DNA from: Anisus vortex
Lineage: Eukaryota; Mollusca; Gastropoda; Planorbidae
Length of the DNA: 64,000 nt
Direction of reading: 5' to 3'
Assembly: GCA_949126835.1 (NCBI GenBank)
Contig: OX421507.1
Location: 15,476,202-15,540,201 of the forward strand
Shown here: positions 43,960 to 55,465 of the stretch, piece by piece
Numbering within the stretch: the first letter of the stretch is position 1
Layout: every line of letters begins with the position of its first letter
Position numbers and translations under genes: made by a program
The notes under the pieces: model-generated
Told to the model about the DNA's origin: nothing
What the model saw: the letters and a program-made list of their open reading frames with translations, nothing else
Database searches by the model: none

Positions 43960-44025
43960 ACGCGCTGATTGGCTAGAATAGAGACTCCTACGCTTTTATT
44001 GGCTGATGACGCACTCACGTCTTGG
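43960..44025. promoter_or_regulatory. Promoter-like cluster: two inverted CCAAT boxes, CRE-like site, palindromic E-box
   Basis: GATTGGCTAG near 43967 and TTATTGGCTGATGACGC near 43997 each carry ATTGG (inverted CCAAT), the second joined to TGATGACGCA; GGCACGTGCC at 44014-44023 is a palindromic E-box. Such spacing is usual in animal proximal promoters. No first exon was identified, so this may be fortuitous. Confidence 0.3.
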
Positions 44026-44975
44026 CACGTGCCGTAAATTACACTTTTAAAGAAAACATGTATCGTATTGAGGAAATTATCATAAGCTTAAAACAAATTT
44101 TAAAAAATTTGTTTGTTTTGTTTTTCTTTGTATAAATCCTTTATATGCATTTTTTGTTATGTATTAGACTCTCGAAGATTTGTTTGCCCCTTCACAAAGA
44201 AATAAAGAAGCTAAAGCGAAGTTTTATAAAAGATTTAACTAAACATCATCTTTGTAAAGTCCACCATTATAATTTTATGTTTAGGTGCTTATGTTTTAAA
44301 TTATGGTACAAATTTTTTTTTTTTTTTTTTTGTTTTGGATTGGAGGAAAAATGGTTCAAAATTTGATTGAATGTGTTGTCATCGGAAACACATCTATGTG
44401 CCAAGATTCAGCTCCACGTCATGACGGGAAATAGGTCAATTAGCCAGCCTTCCAAAGATCTTATCGACAGATACATATAAAAAACAAAAAAGCGAAGTTA
44501 ACAATACAAATGAGTCAACACATAAAAAGTTTTGATAACTTGTATGGAGGTGAGTTAGTATGTCAATTATCTACAGTTTAATTTTGTATCGGATGACTTA
44601 TAATTATATTTCGATGCATCATCGTTTGTTTTTTCTTCTTTGTTTTTCTTCTTCCATGATTAATCTCTTCTGCAAGAGTTCAAAGGGTATTCGACACCAG
44701 CACGTACTGCAGCCAAAGGTGGCGTACTCTAGAGAACTTGCACTTTAAAGGCACTGATCTATATATTTTATTTTCGAGATGAGTGAATTAAGAAGTAAGT
44801 TAGTAGGGAACAAATATGGGGGAAAAAAAAGGGAGAGGTTGACAAACGTCTATAATGTTTCTTTATAGTGCAATGGATTAACTATTGGCCTTGGGACTTG
44901 AATATGGACGTAAAGAAATATTTACCATATGTTTTTTTTAGCTAGTAAGCTGAGTATCAGCTGCATAGCCAGCAT
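44026..44975. other. AT-rich, no gene seen
   Basis: Short open frames at 44145-44366 and 44560-44748 have no recognisable domain and sit in AT-rich sequence. No splice-supported exon. Confidence 0.35.
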
Positions 44976-45115
44976 TTTAGGGGGAATGGGGAAGGGGGGG
45001 AGGCAAATAGTGAAAGTTAGGGGTAGGTAGGGGCGGGAGGGGAGTAAGTGTAATGTAGGAGGGGGTGGCGCAAAGCGCGTTTTAAAAGGGGGGGAGGGGG
45101 CGGGCTATGTCAGAA
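44976..45115 (+). other. G-quadruplex-prone G-run cluster
   Basis: At least ten runs of three or more G within 140 bases (for example GGGGGAATGGGGAAGGGGGG, then GGGGCGGGAGGGG and GGGGGGGAGGGGGCGGG). Intramolecular G4 formation on the plus strand is expected from the sequence. Confidence 0.7.
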
Positions 45116-45370
45116 CTGTTACACAGTTATTATTTCACCCTACAGCTTATATATTTTGTTATCAATAGTCAAAGCGCTCAAATAAGATTATGTTAAACTT
45201 TTCAAAGTTTAAAATTTTCATTTATTACAAAATGTGTATGAGGTGGTAAAATGTACATTTATTCTCAAGAATTAAGTTGTGAAAATTGACCAGTCTTAAT
45301 TATTATGCATGCATAAAAGGCTATAAGAAACCAACACTTTCGGTCCTATTCGATCATTTACTAACAAAAC

Positions 45371-45490
45371 ATGCATGTTTGCTGCGTCCCTGGTTGTACT
45401 GCGAGTAAGAAAAGATTAGGATATTAAATTTCCAAAAGATGTTGCCGAATGAAAACGATGGATTGTGAATGACAGAAGTAAAGAATCACC
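45371..45490 (+). pseudogene. THAP-domain remnant
   Basis: ATG at 45371 starts MHVCCVPGCTASKKRLGY, the C2CH start of a THAP zinc finger (C-x2-[PG]-G-C), interrupted by a stop. In the next frame KFPKDVAE, stop, KRWIVNDRSKES continues the fold ([RK]FPKD...RxxW). One frameshift and two stops make it dead. THAP domains occur in P-element-like transposases and host factors; a transposon relic is likeliest. Confidence 0.6.
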
Positions 45491-46925
45491 TTTTTTTTTT
45501 TAATTCCCAAACTTATTTCTTGACTATTTTACTTTTTAAAGCAAGCTAAATTTTACTTAACGCGACCAACACGTCGACTATTAATTATCGCATATTCTCA
45601 CTTTTGATGTTAAAAACGGTTTAATGCAACAGTGATTCATTTGAAGCTAGTCTGACAAAATACTTATCTAGCCAAAGTTACAGCAAATTAGAACAGCATT
45701 AAACTGCCATACATTAAGCGATATTAAAATACTTACATAGCACATTTAAAAGAATTTTTTAGAAGGTATAATAATGTCAATGCGAAACAATTTCTGTAAC
45801 GAATCTGATAACTCACTAAAGAGGGCATACAGTACTGTCTTTAAAATTCGTTAAGTTTATTTTAAAAAAATACTACAGAATCAATATTTAAAAAAAAACA
45901 CCACCGAAGTTTTGAAGAGGAAAGAATATGCAGGGGTCAGTCGGGGTTAAAAGGAGCGGGGACGAGTCTATTGCAACCAAAACCTAATTTCATACCTGAA
46001 AGAAGAAAATATTTTACGAACGTGCATAAAACAGACATTTAAAGGTTTATGACTGAACATTAGATAGCATATTTTGTCACGAGCTTGTATTTTCCTTGGT
46101 TGTACGTTGGCTGCATTTCATACTTCCCAGAATCAGTGCGTGCGACACAATCCACTAGTATGCTACGGAAACTTGCGAACGCTACTTAAAATGGATCCAA
46201 TGGATCTGACGGGAATACTATTACTTCTATAAACACAGGATTTCTTTCAAATACCAAACCTGCATTTATCTCTCAAAGTATTGCCGGACAATTGAGTTTT
46301 GAAAAGTGCAACCGTTCGGAAACGCCTTCATAATTCCGTGACACCTATTTGAGCCCACCGGTCGGGTGGGGCGGTGGGCTTCCACGCATTTATTGACACA
46401 CGTGTGCACTCTATAAAAAGAGAGTTATTGTTGACAGAAACAAGATCAGCTGTAATGAATACATGTCTTCAGTTCAGTGTATCAGCGTGTGAGCAAAGCT
46501 ATAATTATGCCAGCCTAGAAAAGAGATCAGGAGAAAAAGCATTGACGCCCACTCATCATGACGTGGGAAGGAGGGGAGTCGAGGGGGGGGGGGGAGCACA
46601 AAAGAAACACCCAACAACAACAACAGAGGACAAAACAAACGATAACATAATTATCATCAAGGGCCTTTCAAGGTGAGTCGTGCCTGAATTGAACATGTTT
46701 AGGTTGGGGGCAAACATAATTGTCTTTTATTATTGTTAAAAGTAAAAGGTAAAAAAAACAAAACAAAAAAACAAAAACAAATAGGAGTTGGGAAGGGCAA
46801 CACTTTCATGTCACACCCATCTCATGCGGACGCCAATTGATGTCTTAGAGATAAAAGGCAGCTCACCCAACCCGTTATGGATTGGTGCAAGGGCTTACAT
46901 TTCTTTTGAACCCTCTTGATTAATT
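45491..46925. other. No gene seen
   Basis: Mixed, with a G run at 46584-46595 and A-rich tracts near 46750. The open frame at 46374-46676 shows no known motif. Confidence 0.35.
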
Positions 46926-46930
46926 GCACT

Positions 46931-47010
46931 TCTCACTGCATATACTATAACACGGATATACATACACGTATTATCTCACTGCATATACTATAACACGGAT
47001 ATACATAAAC
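46931..47010 (+). repeat. 43-bp direct duplication
   Basis: Two copies of TCTCACTGCATATACTATAA followed by CACGGATATACATA, at 46931 and 46974. Confidence 0.9.
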
Positions 47011-47129
47011 ATATAGGAACTGAGATGCTTATATAGTACTATAACTTATTATGCCCATTCTGCGTTAGTCCCTAATTCTGAATTACATCAACTGATAATC
47101 AAAACCTTTACGGTCATCACATATAAGCT

Positions 47130-47300
47130 AATCTTCCAGAGTACGGTATTGCACACACTAAGGATCGCCTATGTGGACATGTCGGAAATCTTAAAGATAA
47201 TTTACATAAGTTAACAAAACGTAGAGCTGTGTTGTTGAATATGATCAAATATTTCGTTATAGATTCTCCTACCACATCTAGAAATCTAGAAGAACATATT
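47130..47300 (+). pseudogene. Unrecognised coding-like fragment
   Basis: One plus-strand frame reads LPEYGIAHTKDRLCGHVGNL and continues to SFRAS before a stop at about 47318, about 60 residues without a start. It looks like degraded protein-coding sequence (charged, non-repetitive) but I recognise no family. Confidence 0.3.
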
Positions 47301-47634
47301 TCATTCCGCGCTTCATAATTCCCCCCTTTTTTTCTTTGTCGATTTCCTTCCAAAGTGGAATGGCAATATTTTATGGAACGTCATGGCACTTTGGAGAAAA
47401 TAGTTTTTGGTGTTTTCTAGCTGTTAAAGTTAAAGCACCCAAGACTTTGCTAAGGTTGCCTACCTCAGTGGTTTCAAAGCATCCATTTTATTTTACTCTT
47501 TTTTCTTCACTGAGTGTTTTTCTGGCGTTAAATTACTGGGATCGGTGATATGACTTCCTCTCATATTTCCAATATACAGTTTCATATATTTATATTATTT
47601 GAGATGTTCAAACAGAACTTCGGTTAGGATTACA

Positions 47635-48110
47635 TTATGGTCTTTTGTTAATTTGCAGGCGAGACTTAAACCAAGCAGATGTTCGCTTATTGGTTTTACT
47701 GAGGTGTCTAAAACAAATAACCCTGCTTATCTGTTTACTGAGGCTGACATCTAAGGTACAGTCAAGGATATCTAAATAATAATCTTCTGCAGCTTTGGTT
47801 GCTTCTGTAACCTGTTGTATAGTAGAAGCTGACGTTCTTATCAATTCACTCTGGGAGTCTTTGCCGAGGTTACGTACCTACGTTTGTCATTAACCCTCTG
47901 CAGGTGTTTCATCACCAACAGATCAAAGAAGGCCAGACACTCAAAAAACGTGAAACAGTTTCCCACTCCCAGTGGTGCGGAGATTTTCATTATATCTACG
48001 GAATGCCAAAATTTAGTGTTGAAGGTATTTTTAGCTAATGCAATGGGAAGCTCCAAGTCGTGTTTACAGCATTCCCATTGTTGGTAATTTTTCTGATGAG
48101 TTTTCACATC
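47635..48110 (-). pseudogene. Unrecognised degraded coding region
   Basis: Two overlapping minus-strand frames that read as one protein with a frameshift near 47840: ALAKNTFNTKFWHSVDIMKI, SAPLGVGNCFTFFECLAFFD, then STIQQVTEATKAAEDYYLDI. Composition is protein-like, not repeat-like. I recognise no domain. A decayed transposon or retropseudogene is likely. Confidence 0.35.
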
Positions 48111-48264
48111 AAATGGCTGCTAACTTCTACTAGTCGAACATAGATCTAAAGTTACAGAAAAAGCGTAATAGATATAATAAATATATGTATACATATATTT
48201 TTCATGTATACATTTTTGTCTTTTATTCGTTGTCTGTACTCTGTCTGTGACTGTTGACAGCGCA

Positions 48265-48317
48265 TAGAACTGTTCCCAACGGGATATGCGCTATATAAGT
48301 CTAATTATTATTATTAT
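48265..48317 (+). repeat. ATT-tailed retroposon 3' end
   Basis: GGGATATGCGCTATATAAGT followed by (ATT)n. The same form occurs at 2101-2163. Probably the 3' terminus of a retroposon family. Confidence 0.5.
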
Positions 48318-48954
48318 GTATAATGTTAGTTTGTTAATGAGAGGGGAGGACAACGTCATCTCGCTACTCAGTACCTCTTTCTGGGCTAGATATATCCGGA
48401 CTGCCGAGTCACACATATCTTTAAATCACATAGCAACGCCATATTGAAGATATTATATAGATCAAACTCTCTTTTATTGGTGTTGTTTCTATTGTATCCC
48501 TTTCATTCAATAAGCTGCCAACAGTTTTAGAAGGGAAAGTTTTTGGGTATAGTTATTAACACACTTACTTAAAAGTTGTTTTTTTTTTCTTTAATTTTTT
48601 TCTTTTCCCATTAACCAAGCCCACTGGCAATTACCTAGTAGCCTTGTATTAAGATATTTTTATTTTAAGCTCGGCATACCTAAGCAGCGAAATCCAAAAA
48701 CACAATTTGAACATTTTATGGGCGGCATTTTGAAGACTTGCATCATACGGAGAAAAGCTACCGCACGGTCCCGCGCAACTCTTTGTACGCCGCAGCCGCG
48801 GAAACCGATGAAGGATAGGGCCTACTTAATAAATGTCCGAAAGGCGTTCTATGTTCTTTTTTACATCTAGAATCTAGATCTACCTACTGAGCGAAATTCC
48901 TACATATACCCGGGATTCGTGATGGTGACCTCATATGTTGCACGAACGTGACGT

Positions 48955-49067
48955 TTTGGGTACGACCATTTCGACGCTTGACATTATGTCTTGACATTCT
49001 GTCGTTTGACGCTTTGGTGCGACCATTTCGACGCTTGACATTCTGTCGTTTGACGTTTCGGTGCTGG
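48955..49067 (+). repeat. Direct duplication of about 54 bp
   Basis: Two copies of GCGACCATTTCGACGCTTGA / CATTCTGTCGTTTGACG with minor changes. Confidence 0.8.
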
Positions 49068-49254
49068 AAATTGTTGTAACTAGCGAGGTGTGGTGTGTAT
49101 TGTTGTTTCGGTTTCGATCAGCTTATTAGAGAATTAAACAGAGAAATTATGTACTTACGAATGCGAGAAAAATACTACAATCTAATAATTAAACATTTGC
49201 GCTTTTAAGTCTCTTAGTGACTACAGTGTTAAAATAGCTTGACGGCATGATTAT

Positions 49255-49440
49255 ACAAGGCGTTGGATTGGATGAGATGAACGTATCGGGTTCAAGACCA
49301 GATTATGATATATTGGGTGTGTGTTAAATTGTAATTCTGGACTGGAGCGTACCCAGCGTTGATAGGCTCCCTACTTCCGTTAAACAATGGCATCGTGATG
49401 CCCACACAACGATACAGTGGACCAAAGACTATAATAAGAT
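49255..49440 (+). mobile_element. tRNA-like SINE, diverged
   Basis: A-box-like start near 49242-49260 and a B box GGGTTCAAGACC at about 49288-49300, followed by a body unlike the main SINE family and ending in GATACAGTGGACC. Tentative. Confidence 0.4.
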
Positions 49441-49572
49441 AAACCGCTTGCTCTATTTTTAGACCTTAAATGTTATTTTTCCATGCGCAACCAATAAAGC
49501 TGTCTTAAATGACTTCTACGCTCTTACGTTTGCATTAAAGGTTTCCGCTGTATACAACTTGGTGTTTGAATT

Positions 49573-49705
49573 TTTCATTGAGACAATCATAGCGATTTAA
49601 TAAAACGGAAGTGTACAGTACAAAGGTTACAAACGGGAATCGAGAATTCTGAAAAGAAGTCATTCGAGTCATCAAATAGCAGAAATATTAAAGCAAGCGG
49701 TCCAC
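49573..49705 (+). repeat. Distant copy of the 42.3-kb repeat
   Basis: Shares AATAAAACGGAAGTG, GGGAATCG, GAAAAGAAGTCATTCGAGTC, ATCAAATAGCAGAAATATTA and AAGCAAGCGGTCCA in the same order as 42590-42690. Confidence 0.8.
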
Positions 49706-50361
49706 CCCATTCAAGTCTTTGATTGGACCAATATTCTCCCAATAATTAAACCTTGGGCTAATTTAATGAGTGTCACTCGTTAGCAGTGGCCGATATTCTT
49801 CTTCTTCGTTCTCAAGTGTTATGATTTGGAGGATTCAGACAAGTCCAATACTTGTGATGAACTGCGCCGTGGCTGTCAGTTGCTCCAGTCCACCACCATA
49901 CCTTTTGTCATTGGGGCCATATGGCTGACCAAGTAGAATGGTACAGAGCAGGTCTGAAGGACATGTTCCGCATTTTCCGCAAGACTTAATCGTAAATAGC
50001 CTACTTACGATGGTCTTGCGCAGGGGCACCTTTCACATTGTTCCAATTTGTAGTTTGCGGGGACATGTGTTGCTACAGCCCGTTATGACATGTCATTAGC
50101 CTGAAGAAGATGTGTTGAAATTGGCGGGTGAGTTTGAAGTAATAGCATCACTCTTGGGGTTGTTTTGTTGCTGCTCGGGCCATCTTTCAGATTCATTTCT
50201 TTTGAGTATCGTGACAGTGGTAGACACGAAGATCTTGACTTAGTCTTGGCAAAAACAACAACAAAAATAGAGGAGGGAGGATGCCGATGGAAGCGTAGGC
50301 TTGAGCTACGGTAAGCCTACTTTGTTTTGACTTCAAATTGGTCACAAGATATGGAAAGGAC

Positions 50362-50401
<40 letters not shown>

Positions 50402-51190
50402 ACAGGCTGCACAGTGTGTTAGTTGTGTGTAGTGTGCACATAAATGACTTATTCCATGACTACGCGTGCTGTGCTTATCGAGCATCTATATGTCTAGAAC
50501 TGTGTGAGCCTAAACGAGACGAAAAGGCATATTTACTGCATCCCCGTGTGTCTTTATCTTTCTTTAACCCCCCCCCCCCACACACACACACACACGCACA
50601 CACACCCCAATCCCCTCTTTTTCTTCTTTTTACTTCGAGAATGCGCCTGTGATTGAGTGTTTGTGTGTAAAGGGAGGAGGGGGAGGGGAGGGGTAAAGGT
50701 GTGCACGTGTCTGTCTGGCTGCCAAGATTCCAGCGCCACCTGCATAATTTAGTTCAGTGTGGGAGTAGGGGGGGGGGTTGTAAACGGGTTGGATGGTGGG
50801 GTACCGGTTAAGATTACCTCCAACTCCCCGCCCATCCCCCTTTACTTACACCCTCTCCCCCATCCTCCCGCCGTACACGGCTTGTTTAGAGAATTCTGTT
50901 TTGGTAACTTTGTGCAAGTTTATTTATAGATTAATTATAAGAAGCACTCTCTTCAGACATCGATCATTCTGGAGTTTGTGAGTGGCTAAAGTATAAAACT
51001 TGTTATCATGGGGTTAAACATAATTAGAAACATAGGCATACCTTGGCTAATACAGGAATATGTAGGCTATCATGATAATAAATCAATATCTGTTACGGTT
51101 AAACATAATGTAGTGTCTTTAGAATTGGTTAGACATAAATGTATGTCTTGGACCCTTGTTAAACAAATATGTATTGACTAATGGTTTTAA
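49706..51190. other. No gene seen
   Basis: Holds a pure A run at 50369-50400, C and (CA)n tracts at 50571-50605 and G runs at 50680-50695 and 50769-50778. Small frames show no known motif. Confidence 0.4.
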
Positions 51191-51194
51191 AAAG

Positions 51195-52425
51195 GTATCA
51201 ATATACGTGGACAGCAAACATTGTACCAATACAGGTGGACGGCAAACAAAGTACTAGAATAGATGGACATCAAACAAAGTACCAACATAGATGGACAGCA
51301 AACAAAGTAGGCCTACCAACATAGATGGACAGCAAACAAAGTACCAATATAGATGGACAGCAAACAAAGTACCAACATAGATGGACAGCAAACAAAGTAC
51401 TAGAATATATGGACAGCAAACAAAGTACCAACATAGATGGGCAGCAAACAAAGTACCAACATAGATGGACAGCAAACAAAGTACCAAAATAGATGGACAT
51501 CAATCAAAGTACCAACATAGATGGACAGCAAACAAAGTACTAGAATATATGGACAGCAAACAAAGTACCAATATAGATGGACAGCAAACAAAGTACCAAT
51601 ATAGATGGACAGCAAACAAAGTACCAACATAGATGGACAGCAAACAAAGTACCAAAATAGATGGACATCAATCAAAGTACCAACATAGATGGACAGCAAA
51701 CAAAGTACTAGAATATATGGACAGCAAACAAAGTACCAATATAGATGGACAGCAAACAAAGTACCAATATAGATGGACAGCAAACAAAGTACCAACATAG
51801 ATGGACAGCAAACAAAGTACCAAAATAGATGGACATCAATCAAAGTACCAACATAGATGGACAGCAAACAAAGTACTAGAATATATGGACAGCAAACAAA
51901 GTACCAACATAGATGGACAGCAAACAAAGTACCAACATAGATGGACAGCAAACAAAGTACCAACATAGATGGACAGCAAACAAAGTACCAACATAGATGG
52001 ACAGCAAACAAAGTACCAACATAGATGGACAGCAAACAAAGTACCAAAATAGATGGACATCAAACAAAGTACCAACATAGATGGACAGCAAACAAAGTAC
52101 TAGAATATATGGACAGCAAAGAAAGTACCAACATAGATGGACATCAAACAAAGTACCAACATAAATGGACATCAAACAAAGTACCAACATAGATGGACAG
52201 CAAACTAAGTACCAATACTGTTGGACAGCAAACATAGTACTAATACGAATGGAAAGCAAAAAGCACCAACACAAGTGGACAGCAAACAAAGTAATACAAT
52301 GAATGGACAGCAAATATAGTACCATTGCAGGTGGACAGCTAACATAGTATCAATACAGGTGGACAGCAAACATTGTACCAAACAAATAACCAACATAGAT
52401 GGACAGCAAACAAAGTGCCAAGGCA
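51195..52425 (-). repeat. 28-bp minisatellite, about 43 copies
   Basis: Plus-strand unit ACCAACATAGATGGACAGCA + AACAAAGT. Internal copies are nearly identical, edge copies are diverged. A block of six units (168 bp) marked by ACCAAAATAGATGGACATCA recurs at 51481, 51649 and 51817. On the minus strand the unit has no stop in any frame, so long Cys/Leu-rich ORFs appear; they are artefacts of the repeat. One copy carries the GGCCTA insertion (51308-51315). Confidence 0.97.
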
Positions 52426-52804
52426 GTTACTTGTAAATGCTACAAAGTATTATCATAGCCATGCAAGATCATCACCGCCTTTCACCCTCACCCCATGTAA
52501 TTGAGATTTGCGCGGTAATATGTTTTGACCCATTAAGACCCACTGCCTTCGGCACTACAAGTCTCTTTTATTTTTGTTTTGATGTGCTTACATAGCCATT
52601 GACCACTTAAGTCCGCCTGCAAGGCAGTAGTTCTTCGTTTTTGGACCTTTCTCTCCTATCTCTTGATATCGAGCCTTATCTGCCAGGGTTTAGAGTTTGA
52701 ACACCCAAGACTTGCTTTTTGTAGTAATTTCCTAGGGTTTATCGGGGAGATTCAATAGACATTTCCTAACCATTTAGAGTGCAATTCATTAAATCTATAG
52801 ACTT

Positions 52805-53045
52805 TCTGGGTTCGGCTGGCGTACCGAAGAACCTGGGTTCGAATCCTGGTGAAGGCTAGGATTAGGTCCCGGTTCTCGAGGGTGTCCTGATTCTACCCAG
52901 CTCTGATGGGTTTCCAGATTTTAGTTAGGGTAAAGTAAAGGCGGCTGGGAATGTGTGCTGGCCACTAAATCCCCTAGTATGCCATGGCCACAGAAACTGG
53001 TGAACGCTGCTTCACCAGCCCTGCGGATCAATTTGGTCCGACGGG
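52805..53045 (+). mobile_element. tRNA-derived SINE, well preserved
   Basis: B box GGTTCGAATCC at 52836-52846, then TGGTGAAGGCTAGGATTAGG, 'gggtgtcctgattctacccagctctgatggg', TTTAGTTAGGGTAAAGTAAA, GTGCTGGCCAC, CCATGGCCACAGAAACTGGT and GCTTCACCAGCCCTGCGGAT. Best reference for the tail of the family. Confidence 0.85.
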
Positions 53046-53972
53046 ATACTACTTTAAAGACTTTCTATTTCAAAGGAAATCATTCGAATTTCCCGTGTGG
53101 CTGGACACAATAAGCGCTCGTTTGAATCTATGGCGCCTTCTAATAGTTCTATATGGAACAGCTTGCCTCGGTTTAAAGACTTTATCCCTTCCATACCAAT
53201 ACATCCGCCACTGCAATTTTTACTAAGAGCGCACTGAGCATGCTAACTGTGGGCACGAGCTTTAGGCCTATATTTATAAATAATCACTATTATTATTTTA
53301 CATTTCATTTATTAACAATATTTGAGTATGAAGAAGATTTGAAAATGTACCAAACCTTCCCCCTCCCTCACCAATTTTTTCCTCCCTTACACTCCTCATT
53401 TTTTACCAGTGCTAGAAACGCTGGATTACATCTGTTGCTTTCTTTCCCATGATAGTAATAGCATCACCATTATATATATATATATATATATATAAAAAAC
53501 ACCTTTAAAAAAACAACATCCTTGCTTCAACTTTCATGGCATATCCCATAAGGCACCGGCTCCACTGCATTTCCTGTTTATGATGCGCTGGAAATATGGC
53601 TAACCCAAACAAAGATAGAAATAGGTAATCACGCCATTCCAGCGTTCGCCGTTCCTCCCACCACCTCACCCTCCCGGCTCGTCTCTTCACCGCTCATTCA
53701 ACAATGTTTTGATGTTTTCAGTACGCGACCTCCCTCTCTCCCACCCCCTCTTCATTCACTACCCCCTCCTCTCCCACCCCGCCCCTCTTTTACATCATTA
53801 CCCAGCCTACACCTCCGCAAAATAAAAATAAAAATTCATCTTGTTTTTCTTTTTATCATGTATTCCGTTCCCAGAATTCATTACAACTCACTCATCTCTT
53901 CCTCCTCATCCCATGACCCTCTTTCATTTCCTTCCCTCTTTGTCTGTCTGCGTCTGCCTCTGTCACTCCCCT

Positions 53973-54017
<45 letters not shown>

Positions 54018-55005
54018 TTAGATGTTAACATGAGCTCAACCATTGGTTATTAGTAACAGAATGGCAGTCTCGTTTGTTACATACAAATCACCCCGACATT
54101 GTGATTGTGCTGACCCCCAGGGGGAACGCCCTTCGCCTCCTCCCTAAGGCGTGTACATTAGGTGGGTTTCGTCTGGGCGTGGTGGTGAGAGGGGGCGCTC
54201 ATTATTACCGGAGGGGAGTGGGTAATCATATATTTATCCGTTGTTTTCTTGTTTTTTTTTCTGCCTAGGTCTAACTAAGGGATTTACTTTTTGATTCTTT
54301 TAAAAGGTTTTGTCGTTGCAAAGATAGAGAAAAAAATGCAGGTAAAAAAAAACAAAAGGGTTGCCGGTTGCCGGTCACTTGCCGGTACGGATAGGCCTAC
54401 CGGGATGGTGGACTTAACATTTGTGTCACTCGCTGTGTCCTAAATTTTATCGGTGAACCAAAAACATACATTGGAGAAGAAGAAAATATAACGGTGGGGG
54501 GGGGGAGGAGGGGAGATGATTAATCGCGTCTTTCACGTCACAAGAAAAACTGTGGGGCGGAGGAGGGGAGGACTTAATCCATAAACCGGTTAACCCGACA
54601 CACTTTAAAGGCAGCCAGACGTGGTGACGGGGGAGGGAGTGTAGGGGAGGTGGGCGTAGTATGGTGTGTGTGTGTGTGTGTATTTTGTTTACTTGTTCCT
54701 TTTTGGTGTTTTTTTGTTTTTTTGCTTTTGTTCTGGTGCGTGGAAGAAGATCGTTTATTTCCCTTGGATGAAAAGTTATGCAGAGAGAGGGAGGGAGGGG
54801 GCTGGTGACTTACGCCAAGCGTGTGAATGACTGATACTATTGGAACACAGAGACTAGTCCGGAAATACTTCTTTTTAAAAAATATAAATATAATAATGCG
54901 TGGTTTGTGGTTTTTGAGGCATTACGAAATGGGTGAAGGGAATCAAGGGGGAAGTAACAGTGCTTTTTTTTTTTTTAATTTTGTCCTTGACAGTTTACAG
55001 TGTTT
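53046..55005. other. Low-complexity and G-rich stretch, no gene seen
   Basis: (TA)n at 53473-53494, C/T-rich 53720-53790, (CT)n at 53979-54012, G-run clusters at 54497-54510, 54554-54570 and 54628-54650, (GT)n at 54664-54682. No coding content recognised. Confidence 0.4.
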
Positions 55006-55014
55006 ATCGTTTAA

Positions 55015-55085
55015 TGGCGGAGTAGTTCTAGTCCGTGAATGGGTGACGCAAGAGGCCGGAGTTCAAACCCGCAGTGCTGTAGATT
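55015..55085 (+). mobile_element. tRNA-like SINE head
   Basis: TTTAATGGCGGAGTAGTTCTAG / GGGTGACGCAAGAGGCCGG followed by a B box GAGTTCAAACCC at about 55058-55069. Only the head is recognisable. Confidence 0.5.
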
Positions 55086-55226
55086 ATAATATAGATCGCT
55101 TTTCCTCCCCATTGTCTCAAGTCTATCTTATAGGTATAATATACAATATACACTCACCCACCAGGAGTGTAGAGGGGAAAAATTGTTTGATATAGAACCA
55201 AATTGTGACTGACGGGCACTAAATAG

Positions 55227-55465
55227 GTCAGATAAACATAAGGACAAATTTCCCTTAGGCGAGAACAAATGCATATAAGTAGGCCTACTCTTTCTTCCCG
55301 AGTGACATCCGGGGCAAGGAATGGGTTGACTGAACAATCCAGGAAAACATTTAAAACACTAAAAGAAAAACAGGACTAGACTCAAACCACGGATGTAGGA
55401 AGCAATAATCTTCTTTATGGAAGGAGCGTCTGTACCGTATAGGATTATAGGATGGGATAGGATAA
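55227..55465 (+). mobile_element. 5'-truncated CR1-like LINE tail
   Basis: Parallels 6372-6632: CAGATAAACATAAGGACAAA, GAGAACAAATGCATATAAGT, CTTTCTTCCCGAGTG, then the 3' UTR (GGAAGGAGCGTCTGTA and a GGATA-type tail). It differs from the full-length copy by a 6-base insertion producing TAGGCCTA at 55280-55287. Confidence 0.88.

Noticed and set aside
51254..52396. Long minus-strand Cys/Leu-rich frames (up to 215 residues)
   Set aside because: Produced by the stop-free 28-bp repeat in all three frames; no evidence of selection on a protein.
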